Of a stretch of DNA of 64,000 bases, positions 26,754 to 40,222 are shown piece after piece. The notes under the pieces were generated by a model. It ran no database searches. It was given only the letters and a program-made list of their open reading frames with translations, and was not told the DNA's origin. This DNA is from Zeugodacus cucurbitae (Eukaryota; Arthropoda; Insecta; Diptera; Tephritidae): contig NC_071671.1 in the NCBI RefSeq assembly GCF_028554725.1, positions 15,065,501 through 15,129,500 of the forward strand, given 5' to 3'. The position numbers were made by a program, and so were the translations under genes. The stretch's first letter is position 1. Every line of letters begins with the position of its first letter.

Positions 26754-27140
26754 GATGTTGGGGTTCCTACAAATTAATCGAAATAAATATTTTTGCATTG
26801 GCAAATATAACTCCAAAAATATAATTTTACTCCGAAAGTACCATACAATATAAAATTAACTAAACTTATGTGGTTAATTTTAATTTGGTTATATAGTTTC
26901 ACTGCAGAAATAATAGTACTAGTACTGCAGAATAGATAGTACTCTAAAAATAGGCAAATATTGAAACACTAACTGTGATGCGATTTGCTATGGTTGGGTC
27001 TTTACAAATAACATTGAGGTATCGAAATAAATATATTTTCTTTGACAGAAGTAATTTTGAAAATATAAATTTTCTCCGTAAATATGAATTTTCCCGAAAA
27101 TGTCAATTTACTCCGAAAATATTTATTTATTCCAAATAAT
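26754..27140. repeat. Decayed tandem repeat carrying 'CTCCGAAA' motifs
   Basis: Two blocks about 240 bp apart share GGGTTCCTACAAAT / GGGTCTTTACAAAT followed by ATCGAAATAAATAT and then ACTCC(G)AAA-type motifs (26,809, 26,828, 27,074, 27,093, 27,110). The same short motif recurs in clusters at 31,137, 39,295, 41,466 and 42,573. No protein is encoded. The nature of the repeat is unknown. Confidence 0.4.
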
Positions 27141-29590
27141 ATAAGGACCTTCAACATTCCATTTCTGTAATATCATCTAATGTATCATTATCTCTGTAGT
27201 TCTAAAAAAGCATTTTTTACAATATATAAAACAAATTAGATTTCCCACCTCAAATGCTTGCTTTCAAAAAATGTTTTTTTAACAAGAGCATTATGAAATT
27301 TTTATATTTCCCTAGAATAGTTTTACTACGAATATAAAGCACAATTCAATAAAACAAAATTTCAATAGAATACAAGCGTTTTTATACATTCTTGCATAAC
27401 TTAGTTTGTACATATATATTTACACATATACATTTACAATTGTAAATTTTTAACTACTAGTAGCAACATTTCAAATCGTTATTAGATGTTATTACATAAC
27501 GCATAACAGTACATACATATGTTCATACATACTTGTTTCGAGATGTCACATTTTTTAAATACGGTCAAGGTGGAATAGCTTGGCAACAAAAACATAAATA
27601 TGTAAAGGCTGGAGATTAACAATTTTCCATAAACCATTGCTTAACACGAAAGACAATTTGATCGTACCCATACCCCTGTCACTCCAAGCTTGCAGCCGTC
27701 GAATTGACAAACGAAGTGCTAAGCGGTAACGCTGGTAGCAGCCACACTGTATTATAAAAATCTTAATTCATTTGACGGCTAAATGCTTTTGGCATTGAAA
27801 ATATCAACAACGTATTGCTTTTGTTGTTGTTAGTTATTGCTTATTTGTCTTTCAATGTGTCTCAGCTGCTGCGACATGCAAACGAACGTTCAAAAATGGC
27901 AAAGCCAGAACAAAGTAAATGGAAAACCGCTATTAGCAATGACATCAGTTACTTTTAACGCGCACAACATTTTCGCAACTCAAGCGAAGAGCGTTGTCAC
28001 CTGCTCACCATACCGCTGGGCTGTTTAAGGTGTGCTGACTTCTGGAACAGCGTTTGCTGCATTTTTAGTGTTTTTGATTACTATTCTTAACTGCGTATAA
28101 ATGAAAAGATGTATATGTATAAACACATATATACCTGTATATACAAGGTACCATTGATACAGGCTTGCTCTCATACAAAGCAGCAACGTGCGCCAAACTT
28201 CAGTATTATTCTTTGTTAAACAAAAAAAAACGTATTGTTGTTGCTTTTGTTGTTTTCTCGACATTCGTTGCACCTCCAGCGTGATTAACAGTTAAGAAAT
28301 TCCGCAGCCAAAGCAATAAAATGCCAAGTCAAGTCGGCTTTAAGTGCGCAAACCGCTGCAACATTAAGGTCAACTAAGCGTAGCGTAGAGCGCAGCTTAA
28401 GGCAAACGCGCCTTGAAGAGCACAAAAACAATACACGCTTTGTTGTTGTTGGTGCTGTTTTTTGGTTTCATTTTCTGCAGAAACAGAAACCAGTTGTAAG
28501 TCTCGGTATGCGGCAGTGGCGGCCAAATGAAATGCAAATGCACCAACAACAAAAATAATAACAACAAAGTAAGATAAGCAATATGCATAGAATTAAATAA
28601 ATGAAGGTGTATGGAATGGCTTTAGGCTGAATTTTGAGTGCGGCAGCTTGAAAGCGGTTTCGAGATGGAGGACAGCGTCTAGGCATGATAAGTGCGGTAC
28701 ATGTTATAGTTGTAGTTGTAGTCATAGCGAGCAGCGTCTGCTGTAACAATTGTAACAGATATCAGCAAACAACAAAAACTGCAACTAGATAAGATAAGCC
28801 GGCGTACATTTGCGAGGAAAATAAATGACTGCTGACTTTTTGTTGGTAGTGTCGGAATGAAAACAAGAATTAAGTAAACCAATGTTCTTTAATATTTTAA
28901 TACGAATTCTAAAAATAACAAAAACTCATTGCAACTAACTTTGTTGCAATTTTATGGTTTACAGTATTTTTATTGACCGAATTTTTGCACTGAAAATATG
29001 ATATACTAATTTACATATACAAGGTGGTCACATTATAAAGTTATAAAGTTTTAATTGAAAAATAACAAGAATCCATTTTTTTGGAGAATGTTTAAGTTTC
29101 TTCACTAAAAATTAATTTAAAAATAATTATAATAATAATCATAAAATATTGTTGTCCTCGCTTATCTGTAGTGTAGGCCTTATAATTCCTTTTTCAAACA
29201 TCTCCTTTGCTGTTTATAGTTTTCAGAAGGACAAATTCCCATCAACGCGACTTCTATAGGCGGTTTCCAGAGTTCTATAGATAGAAGCCCAACTGTGCCG
29301 GTTTCGAAACATCACACATTATCGGCTTTGCCTACATAATGAATCAAAATTCCGTACTAGACTTATTGTCTAAGTGTATATTAAAAAAGTATCCAATGAA
29401 TAACTCACGAACCGACCTTACCCGACATCACCTTGACATATGAGATCCGGACTATTATGTAATCTGTATAACAGACTATCATGACTAAAATGTTCCAGCC
29501 CAACCTATGTCTGAATGTTGACAATATTTTTCTCGTGGAACTCATTGCTTACAGTTTTTATAGACCTTAAGGAAGTTTTCACATTAAAAA
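27141..29590. other. Intergenic / intron-like stretch
   Basis: No supported gene. TTG/CAA triplet runs occur at about 27,815, 28,235, 28,440 and 28,540, and they generate the short frames on both strands. No transposon terminus recognised. Confidence 0.4.
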
Positions 29591-29594
29591 TACT

Positions 29595-29722
29595 GGGGTT
29601 GTAACTGTACACGTGGGTCTTAGTGACCCGTTAGGAGTTTTCCGGGCGTCACAATGGATAGTCGAATCTGTCTAAACGAGATCTTCTGCATCTACGGAGA
29701 TCTACCCTATAACCTAACCTAA
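29595..29722. repeat. Interspersed repeat relic ending in CCTAACCTAAC
   Basis: A GC-richer segment (GTGGGTCTTAGTGACCCGTT ... GAGATCTTCTGCATCTACGG) ends in TATAACCTAACCTAAC. Telomere-like CCTAACCTAAC tails on moderately repeated segments are familiar from fly genomes. The family assignment is from memory and uncertain. A related-looking edge occurs at 59,435 in the opposite sense (AGGTTAGGTTTAATGG). Confidence 0.35.
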
Positions 29723-32700
29723 CTGTCCACGTAAGATTAACGTTATCGCCGTCTTAAGACCTAACTTAATCTCTCTTCAACACACTCATAAAAAACTTGC
29801 TTTTCCATGCATTTACTCGTATTTGATGCTATCTATCTTGTCTCTTCTATTAACTACATTTTTCCAAAATTTACCGTCCAAATTATCGTGTGTCGATAAG
29901 TTCCAACCATAAAAAGTTACTTTTCATTGATTTTAAATTTTAATTCTGTTTTTCTAATTAATTTACATTTACCGCGGACTTAGAAAACTTAGGCATCGCC
30001 TATTAAAATAATCAAAATAACTCAAATGGTATGTGTTGTTGATTGTCCATTCAATTCCATCGTCACTGCTATGCTTTGAGGAAGCTATTAAAATCATTAA
30101 ATTGCTGCTTTCGGATATTGTGATTAGCGTTCTGTTTGTCACATTTCGTGCTATCATTGTGGCCACATCTCCGAATGACAGTGCTGACCAAGCATTAATG
30201 TTCCACTACGAGAGTAGGAGAGCGATAGTGTGTGTAGGATGTGTCTATGTTTGATTATTTAACAAAAAGTCATTCAATAGCCAAAGCGCACTTGCAACTA
30301 AAGTTGAATGGGTTTTGTTGCGTTACAGCTGGGTCGGAGAAAGGGAGCTTGGATTATGTGTGGCCAACTTAAGATCGATAAATGTATGTGTATGTGTGTG
30401 AGTTTATGCGAGTTTAATGCTCAGCGCTTGACATAAATGTAGTTACAGCAAAAGTGTCGATTAGTGTGTCGTTAACGACGTAATTGTGGCGTTTATAATT
30501 GTTTCTTTTTGTTTGTCATCTAAGCATTGCAGCAATAGCAAGAACATTCTAACATGGCTTGATGAAATGTTCCTGAAGTATGAGCCGCAAAGTGTAAATA
30601 ATGCGAAGCTCAGAGAATTTATTTTCTCATAACTTTTTTTGCAGTTTGCAAATTGTTTTACTGCAATTAAGCCAAATCGGTTTGTAATTATTCAGAATAA
30701 CATAATTACGCTTCTTCTGCACAGAGTACGGGTATAAAATTTATGCGAAATTCATGAAAATTAAATAAATGGAGGTTAAGTGAAAAATCCTTTTATTTAA
30801 TGGTAATTAAACTTTAGAGATTTTTATGGGCGCCTCAATTACATAAATGCTGTACTAGAATAAAACCACTTGTTCTCAATAAAGTTCTTAGGCTGGGCAC
30901 GTAGTGGAGTAAGAAGAAGAAATAGTTTTGACTAAATAATAATCCTCCTCCTTGCTATGTTAATCTGGCCTATATAGGCTATATGACCAGCCTAAGTTTT
31001 CAAAGAGAGAAATCAGACATAAATGGCTTGATGCATTATTGCAAAATTCCAAATTTAAACTTTTAATTTCTTAGTTCTTCAGTTAGCAAGACTCTTCTAA
31101 ATAACAGTGCATACTCTATTTAAAATTTTACAAACCTTATTCCGAAAATCCGTTGAAATATATTACCGTCCGCAATGAAATATATTACTCCGAAAGATAA
31201 TTCTAATCCGTAATGTACCTACGAAAAATTTTAACTTAGATAAAAAAATAAATTTTAATAAATATTATTACTCCGAAATTTTTTTACTCCTAAAATTAAT
31301 TTTTTTTTACTCCTAATATTATTCTACCATCATGCGAAATAACTGTGATTGTTACTAGCCCATAATTTTGAGCTCATGTCGTTTATTCATGCATAATATG
31401 CGGATGGTATAAGATTATATTGACAATCTCTCTTTTAAACCACACATGCATGGTTAATATCTCGTTTAATTAACCGCCGTGCATAAAGCAGTTTCGTAAT
31501 TAGCAGTGATTAGAGGGGCAGTTATTTATATAAATATGTACATATAGATGTTAACAAATGAGGTTGAGTTATTGTTCAATGCAATCAATGAATTCTGTTT
31601 TCAATATTTTATTAAATCCGAATTTAATCCCATAGCTGCTATGAGACCAATTAAGCTACGAATATCTGTTTTTGATTATAAGTTAAGTGAACTCATTGAG
31701 AAAAGCTACACATTTATCAGAAATATGTCCCGACTCACATGAATGTTCTTCATGATTTGAGCAAATATTGAATTAATTATTAATAAAAATATGAACTCAA
31801 TGAAAGCCTTGCCTGCAAACGAATTGCATTCGCTACAGTCGCTCAAAAAAGTATGCACACTCCGACAAATTGGGGCGCCCCAGCTAATCCATCAGTCAGC
31901 TTTAACCAATATACACTACGCTACACCACACTGCATATGTATGTTTGCAGCATTTAAATTTATTTATTTTTTGCCTACACAATAACACCAACAACAATGG
32001 TCGGCGCCGGTGTAAGCCGGTTGCGTGCAAAGTGTGAAAACTGTCAGCAAACTTAAAAGTTCAATCAACTTTGTGCACGCGAATCGGCATAATGCATGAC
32101 AAAAACAAAAACAACAAAAAAAGAGGTGAATTGATATGACATACTCGCATACACTCAAACACTCGCACGCACTTACTTTTCCAGCTCGATAATTTATGGC
32201 TTACATACCTGCATTTCAGGCCGCCGCTCACCATGTCGCGCCACAATTTAGATGAGAATGTACTCAGCGGTACCAACAAGAATTTAATGATTAAACCACA
32301 TATTAATGACTTATACGTATATGAATGTATGTAGAGAGTCAGCATCACATATATGTGGCAAGTTATACATATACATATGTATGTGTTTGTGGAACTAAAA
32401 ATATGACTAATACAAACATGCATAAATATATCACTTGGAATGTGGGTCACCAAAGTCATATATAAGCATGTATATAGATAGCAGCCACACCTTACCACGC
32501 GACAAGCCGCGCTTCGTCACTCCATGTAATGCTAACGAACCAACAGAAAAGTAATACAACAACAGTTATCATGATAATCATATGTGCGATTTAACAATAA
32601 CTGTTATGATATAGCAAAAAAAAAAGGATAAACACAATTTTAATAATTTGACATATTTTTATTAGTTCACAAATATTGGTGCGAAGAAGAGTATCTAAAA

Positions 32701-33555
32701 TAGTCTAAATTGTAAATTGATGAGTTGCTGGATGGGAGCGGGCTTGAAGCACATTGAATGCATCGTATACATTTAATCTTTCAGCTCTAAATGTTTCAGT
32801 CTGCCATTTTCCCATCATCTTAAACTTACTTTGATCTAGATTCCTTATGTACAAAATCTACGACGGTTTTAATGTTTTCAACATGAGCGATATGAATGAA
32901 ATTTTCTATATACCAAAAAACTATAGTTGGATGGACAAGTACCACTGAACTCTTTCAATAAAAAATCTTAAAAAATAGTCATAATTTACTGCCAGATATA
33001 TAGAATACGTTTTTACTTCACTTTCACATTTGTTATATGTAACTTGTGTTGACACAAGGAGAACAACGGGGACTAGATATGCATAATAAATATTTATTTT
33101 CTATTTATTTGCTTTTATGGATTTTCGCTCGAAACATTTTCTTAACGATAGCTACTTCTAATTTTAATACATCTTAAAAGCTAAAGTATAGAAAATTATT
33201 AAGTTGGGTTACCCTTTAGGGAGTGACTAATCGAACAGAGAACTGGTATAAATTATGTAAACTGGAATAATCACAAAAAACGTCTGCGATTCGCCAAATC
33301 TTGTAAAATTTCGAACAAAACAGAGTTGTGGGATACATTAGTTAGACAAGTACATGGAAATGGAGAGAAAGCGGCAAAGTATTAGAAGGCAAATTTTGTT
33401 TTCCTATCTTGACGGACTTAAAAAGCGATCTCAACAGTTAGGAGTTTAATGATCTACTTAAATTGCAGTATTTTTTATTTATATTAGCCTCCATTTACAT
33501 ATATTTTTTAAGATTAAAAATCTTAATTAATCGTTGACTATTTATTCTTTTTCAG
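29723..33555. other. Intergenic / intron-like stretch
   Basis: No supported gene. A cluster of CTCCGAAA-type motifs lies at 31,137-31,320 (31,137, 31,186, 31,269 and degenerate copies). The segment 33,228-33,277 carries the third copy of the ~47-bp dispersed repeat seen at 11,798. Minus-strand frames at 31,964-32,498 are Cys/Leu/Tyr-rich artefacts of CATATGTA and TTG repeats. Confidence 0.4.
33228..33277. repeat. Third copy of the ~47-bp dispersed repeat
   Basis: TAATCGAACAGAGAACTGGT continues with ATAAATTATGTAAACTGGAA and TAATCA. It aligns with the two units at 11,798-11,928 with scattered differences. The family is unknown. Confidence 0.4.
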
Positions 33556-33624
33556 ATATATATAAACTTCCAACTAGGAGTAACTAGATCTTCGACTAGA
33601 CTAGAAAATAAACATTGTTTTAAG
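33556..33624 (+). other. Candidate 69-bp internal exon (in-frame microexon)
   Basis: The segment is preceded by TTTATTCTTTTTCAG, a strong pyrimidine tract with AG at 33,554-33,555, and followed by TTTTAAG|GTAAGTTG with GT at 33,625-33,626. The 69 bases are exactly 23 codons. Only frame 1 is free of stops (IYINFQLGV, then RSSTRLENKHCFK); the other two frames contain stops. It lies on the same strand as the proposed leader exons and could be a cassette exon of that gene. A chance pairing of two good splice sites in 64 kb of AT-rich DNA is quite possible. Confidence 0.25.
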
Positions 33625-36600
33625 GTAAGTTGAAAACATGTTTAGTAAAGTAGAGAAATTCTTTTACTGTTTCATTTAGTTGAGAAATATTTTGGGAGAA
33701 ACTACCAAATAATATACTCATACAATCGGAAACAATTTTCGAATAGAAATCTGTATTGCTTATAACTTCCAATATTTTAAAGCTTCCTAGTTAATTATAC
33801 ATATTTTAATGAAGTGTTGATACCGCATTATGTTGCTCTATCACCCTCGATTGAACTTGTAAAGGAAACGAATTTTGTGAAAAACTGTTTTGATTGCGAC
33901 ACAAATTTTTCTGTCCGACTATTATGCAGAATAAAATTAATTCAATTCAGTTTAGATTACCTTTTTTGCTATCTACTTTTTATTCATATACTACCATAAC
34001 AAATATAAATGTATAACCATTGATGATATGATTTTTCTTAGGAAGAACTTGCGAGTCACTCTTCACTCACATAGTTATAAACGAAAATTTCGTTATTTAT
34101 GTTTATAAATATGGTGTATGGTTATGCGTTTGACCCCATAACTGTCATATCTGTAAACAAAAGCAATCATATAAATCGGTATTGCAAATAAAGCAACGGT
34201 ATACTCAGAAATTCATCAGTCAATCAATATTTACACATGAATATTTGTAAATATGTGTGAATATATGAATAACTATATTTGCAAAATGGTTAGAGTGAAT
34301 CTATCTGCGTCTGTTGCTATCAAAATACACATACAATATACATATTTAAATGCATATGTATTTATAAACGACTGAATGATGAAGCATCTGATTACTATGA
34401 AAATTTAAAGTTAACACTAGCGAAGCATTGCATTGCGATGATTATATGTTATGTGTCTATATGAATATTCTTTTTTGGGTCTATATGCTCTGGAAAGCGT
34501 GACTTTACCGGTGTCTAGGTAAACACTTTATTATGTGCCATAAAAATTGATTGACGCGCATGCGCAAATGGCTGCAGGTCAGCGATATGCAATTAGTTGC
34601 TCAGAGCTTCAGTGGAGCTATAAGCTAAAATTAAGCTTTTAAATATTTAATAAATGCACGAATAGTATTTATGTGTTTGCTATGTTTTTAATTTTTATAT
34701 CACTTACCATTAAATCCCGCATACAACTAAAGAATTCAATGGAAACAAAACCAAAATCTCTCTTCCTGCAGCTGTTTTATCAGGTGTAAAGGTTCCGCTT
34801 GCCCTCATTAGTGTTAAATGAACTAACGGTGTTGCTTAATTGATTGCCATTGCTTAGAACATTCAACATAGTGGGTTTGTTATCATTGAAAATAACGCAT
34901 ATACGGTGTGTCTGTACGTAAAGGGCAACAACCGAAATGTTTTCATTAACATTTTCATTCGGTTAACCGTTTGGTGGATAGTCAAGCGTGACTTATAGTA
35001 GCTGATATCATATATATGTACTAGATATTTGGGGACTAACTGAAGTGTGAATCCAACTGTTTTACAACAACAGTTAACCATAGTTAAGAATATAAAATTA
35101 AATTAATTAATAACGAGTAGGCCAGTATGAAAATTCGTTCACAAAAATAAATAAAAGTTTGATCAATCAATTAAATGGAAATTAAAGAAGTATATCTTAT
35201 ATATAGTTATACAGTAACTTGTTCACTTCTTAATGGGTGGTTTGAATAATCGTTTCCAAATGGTAAATCGTACGATTGACTTGATGTTACCCTATTAAAA
35301 GTGGCCTAATGTGGGTATATCACACCATCCGATTACCAAAGCGTTGAATGGCTAGTTGCATCACCCTGTTTGAATCAAATTTGGGAATCAAAATGTAGCG
35401 AATGGTTTACCTGTAGAGTTCACCAGTTCCCAACAACTACAACTACGTTTTTACTGCAGACACATTTATTTATTTCCCTTGAATGCAAAATATTAAAACG
35501 TACTGTAATTTTTGCTTGAATAAAGTCATTGCATAATGAAATTATTTTTATGTTGAAAATACTGCAACTAATAATTTATCATGGATACATTTTCGTATAT
35601 TTATTAATGAAAACTGATATTGATATAAATATGTCAGCTTTTTTAATTCAGCCAAATTTAATTGCTTATTTCGCAAAATCCGTGAAAAATATATGGCATT
35701 AAGTTAAATAACATATTTAATTACGTTTTTAATTTCGCTTATGCAATAGTGAACCTTTTGCCACAACTTTGGACAATTCTATGCGATTTATTGTTTAAAA
35801 AGCATTAATTTGTGTCTCTTAAATATGAGACAAGATTATTAATATATTTAATATTTATTTTGCTTTTAATTATTATTTTATTTATTCAGTTTTTGTTCAT
35901 TTCATGGTACGTTTCTATTTGGACAGTTCATTTTTTTTTTATTCATCTGCTATAGCCATGATTCAATTATAAAAGGTTTGGTAAGTAGTGACAGCAAAGT
36001 TTTGACACTGCGTTACAAAAGGTTGTATTTCCGAAGGAAAGAAAAAAGGGAAAAATTAATTCGCTTTTTTTGAGAACGTAGCTAAAAATATATTCCAAGT
36101 AGTATAAAATATACTACTATTCTCGAACCAAAATTAATAATTGACATGAAAATATGTCCTGTTTTCTTCGAATAATAGTTTGAATTTTTAATTTTTATGT
36201 AGGTGAGTGACGTCCAGTGCAGAGAGTTAATATCTATTAGTCATAAAGAATAGAATATTTAACATTTTTCACATGAAACAAACATTTAATTTTATTTTCG
36301 GAAATTAGCATTAAAATTATATAATAATTGATCGGACACCTACTATACTAATTAGTCTGGCAGAATTTGACCCACACATTATGATTTCGTTTGAAGTGAA
36401 GCTCTAGAAAGATTTTAACAATGGATAAATAACGTTGATTGATTACTTGATCTTTCAAAGAGTGAGTTACAAAAAGAGACAGAGTTAAAGATATAGACTC
36501 AATTTCCTTCTGTGGAAAATAAAACAATTTTAAAAACACAAAAATACTCTAGATTCATTGTGCGACTGCTCTGAAGATTCTAAGAAAAATCTCAAAATGT

Positions 36601-38051
36601 ATTATTCAGATGTTATAATAGTTAGTATGTATATTTCTACTAGACTTGACAGTGTTAATTTCGGGAATGTATATGAAACCTATGAAATAAATCTTAGACA
36701 CCTGAAAATCACCTGTTCTCACATACATACATGTACATGTCTCTAAATATTACTGTTCCGCTTCAAGGAGAAGGAACATTTAGATCAGTAAAACAATATA
36801 AGGGCGATTGATTACATAACCTTTTATTGGGAGAATTGCAAAAGACAATGGAACAACTAGAGTCCAAAAAATATTCCTGATTTCCTTATGCGAGAAACAA
36901 GTAAAACAGAAAAAATAGCGAAATACAATGAACACTTTTTATTTAAAATTAGGTTTAAACAGTAGTTACGTAACAAAAATTGAAGATAACTGGACTTCTT
37001 TTAACTCCTTTGTTCTTTCAACCGGGACAGTTAGAATAATCTGCTCATATCTTTAGTTGTTACTTTCTGTTTTGAACTCTCTTTTGAGACGAAATATCGG
37101 TATCTAATCTGCAATCCTTGTAACTGCGCCTTTTTGGCAATCGCCTGTTTTGGTTTTTCTTTAATCGCTTTATTCGCAACATCCAGAGTCAATAAAAAAC
37201 GCGGTTAGTTATCTTCTCGATATACATAACCGTATATGTATATAAAAGAAACGGACAATGATTGATTGAATGATTGAATCGAACAATTTATTTGAATTTT
37301 GGTAATATAAAATTCGAATGTCAATAAAAAAATCGAGAAAAACATATAAAAATTAAACAATATTGTCTACCTCTTGGGTTGATAAATATCTGCTACTATT
37401 TACAACTTTTTGAACAATTTTCTGGATAAATTTCGAAAAAAACATTATTGTTTTGCTAACGCAGAAGAGTTGTCAAAAAAGAGTGAGAAAGCTGTTTACT
37501 TATCAAACCTTTTATAATTGAATCATGTGCTATAGCTGATGACATCAGACTATATTAAATAATACCTTTATTCGTTCATCACATTCACTAATTGGGTTTT
37601 TGCCGCTCTTTTTTTCACCCTTTTCGTACACGTTTATTTTGCACTTTTTGTAACAAAATAAATATTAAATATCGCCAATTATTTTCCGGTACATAATATA
37701 TTATTTAATCTTTTCCAATAATAATTGTGGCGGCATCACTCAATTCAATTGATTTATTTCAAAGAATTGTATTCGGTGTTCGCTACTTAATTGAACTATT
37801 CAACCAAAATTACCGCATTTTTCAGTTAATTCAAGTATATGATTTTTTTATAAATGGTAATTTAATATTTTCGGTTTTTTTCCACATTTATTTATAATAT
37901 TTCGTTTGGAAAATTATTGCATAATTTTTTTTTATGAAATCGTTTTTTTTGATATGTTATATATGTTTGATATTATTTTACTATAAAAATAGTGAATTTA
38001 ATGGTGTGTGAATATTATTTAATCAGTCAACCAAATGGACGGAAATCATAA
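33625..38051. other. Intergenic / intron-like stretch
   Basis: No gene seen. The region is very AT-rich, with long T-runs near 35,930 and 37,920. Short frames have no recognisable content. Confidence 0.45.
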
Positions 38052-40222
38052 AAATGAGTATAAAAGTGTTGGAAAGATATTATGACCCGAGATGGCCCTT
38101 TCTGCTGATCTAAATTTTTTCACAGCATTTTAAACCAAAGATAGAGGAATTAAATTCATATATTGGGAATTGATCCGATTTGGTCTGTCACTATTCTTCA
38201 TTCAAGTTCTAAAATCATTACAGTAGGTACATGAGAATACTTCCTCAACCAGTTTTATTCATAGTTAACTCACCGTATTCTTCAACATCAGTAAAATTGA
38301 ATTAAATTGTATTAACGTATCGCATAAATTGACCGACTTTTTCGATACGAAATTAGCCAGAGGAATTGAGGTCCGAGATTCGAATTAGGTCTTTTAAAAG
38401 TATAGTCCAACATAGGCTAGTTGAGACAATTTCTCCATTAATGCGTAGTAAATAGCCACGCCCAGTTCTCAGAAAATTTTAAATCATTGAAGTCCACACC
38501 TATTATTGTCATCAGTTCGAAACTCAAGTGTTGTAAGCGAAATGAATTACCTTAAAATATAATTAGTTCACAAGTTAAATAAAAAAATTTATTAAGTATC
38601 TACTCCTAAAACCCTGAAAATTTTTTTGAAATACTGAAATCCTCATAAAAAATCTATACTGAAAGCACTCAATTAGTACGAAAATACTGTGTTGCATTTT
38701 ACAGTTCTCCTACATCCATATATACCTAAATTTTAATCGAACACAACAGACAAACGTTCCCAATGTTGTACGTTCCACGACTGTCGACTGCTGGAATTAC
38801 GCGAATATTTTTGTTCCCTTCATACTCGCAGTGACTAAAAATAATATTGGGGACAATAACAGCAACGTTAAGATTTTTTAATGGTGTGCCCATCAAAAGC
38901 ATGTGGCAATAATGTCAAATGTGGCACGTGACTCACACCCAATTGCGCACAATCACAATCGGCATCTCACATTGCCGGAATTTAGCAAAGACAGTGGTGA
39001 AGGAAAACAACATGTTTGTAGCTGTTTGTTGCTGGTATGCCAAGCAGAGTGCGCAAATTGTCGGGAACAGCTGTGGTGACAACAACAACAAATCACATAT
39101 GTTGCCGTAACGATGAAGAGGTGCAAATTTGAAAAAGCTGAAGCAAAGTATGGTAATTAAAGTATTTGCAACATGTACATATATTTATGTAGTATACTAT
39201 ATTCTCCAGCAGCGCATTGTTATGTATGTGTTAGGAGTAGGTACTCAGAAATTTCGGTTTTGTAATGATGTTGTTGCATATTTTTGAAATGTTTATTCCG
39301 AAAATAATTTGTTACTCCGAAATTTCTCGGAATACTTTTTTAATGCGAATATGAAAATACACCCAACTTATATTATATTATTTATATAAAAATTATAAGT
39401 TATTTAACTAAAACTGCGACTCCGAAAATGTTTGTTATAGTAAAGCACATCAGTCTTAAGCTTTAAATTAATTTCTGAAAACTAGCAGCAAAAATAGATG
39501 TACTCCGATAATCAGGAGTTGACGCCGAAAATTAAGGATTCACTTTGTTCTAACTTGTGCTAACAAAATATTAACAAAACCGCTTAAAATTCACAACGCA
39601 TTGTTGCACACACACCATCGGAAATACTAAATTGATGACAGGATTGCGGATTTGATTTGGTTTCTTCCTTCGACTTGGCGCCATGAAAAGGGTGGCTAAA
39701 AATAACCAACTTTTATAGCAAACAATATAAACTCATAATTCATAAATGAATGAAGTTATTGCAAGCATTATGTGGCAGAGTGAAATAAATTGAAATATAT
39801 AGTCAAAAGTGGATTTATGTCTGAACATACCTATGTATATATGCACATATAAATTTATTCAGATGTCCGCCTACCTAGATTCAATGAACCACAGTGCAGC
39901 TAAACTGCGGGAGTTATAGGCGCCTGCAGCAACAATAATAAAGTGTTTTAGTTGCAAGCAGAGAATTTTGATTTGAAAAATGCGCTTAACATCAGAAAAA
40001 ATCATTAATCATTCATAACAATGAGCGGTGCTCGTGGACAAGATACCGCCTTTCATTGAGCTGTGGTGAAAAAATAATTAAAGTGATGGTTGCATACATC
40101 GTCGGATGATGTGAAAATTATGATGAAACATTTTATGTATCTTTTTTTTTTGAAGTTTTTTTGGGTGGTAAAAAACAACGATAATGATGAGAAAAAAAAA
40201 ATATATATATACTTCTATATCT
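38052..40222. repeat. Tandem duplication, copy 1 (2,171 bp)
   Basis: The unit begins AAATGAGTATAAAAGTGTTG and ends ATATATACTTCTATATCT, joining directly to copy 2 at 40,223. It has no transposon ends or target duplication. It contains four or five CTCCGAAA-type motifs (about 39,295-39,530) and a GC-richer, possibly regulatory block around 38,910-39,110 with an E-box CACGTG. A 63-codon ATG frame at 38,919-39,110 lies in that block (starts MWHVTHTQLRTITIG). It has no recognised domain and may be accidental. Confidence 0.9.

Noticed and set aside
38919..39110. 63-codon frame repeated in both copies of the tandem duplication as a duplicated gene
   Set aside because: The repetition follows from the DNA duplication; the peptide has no domain and nothing else supports coding.
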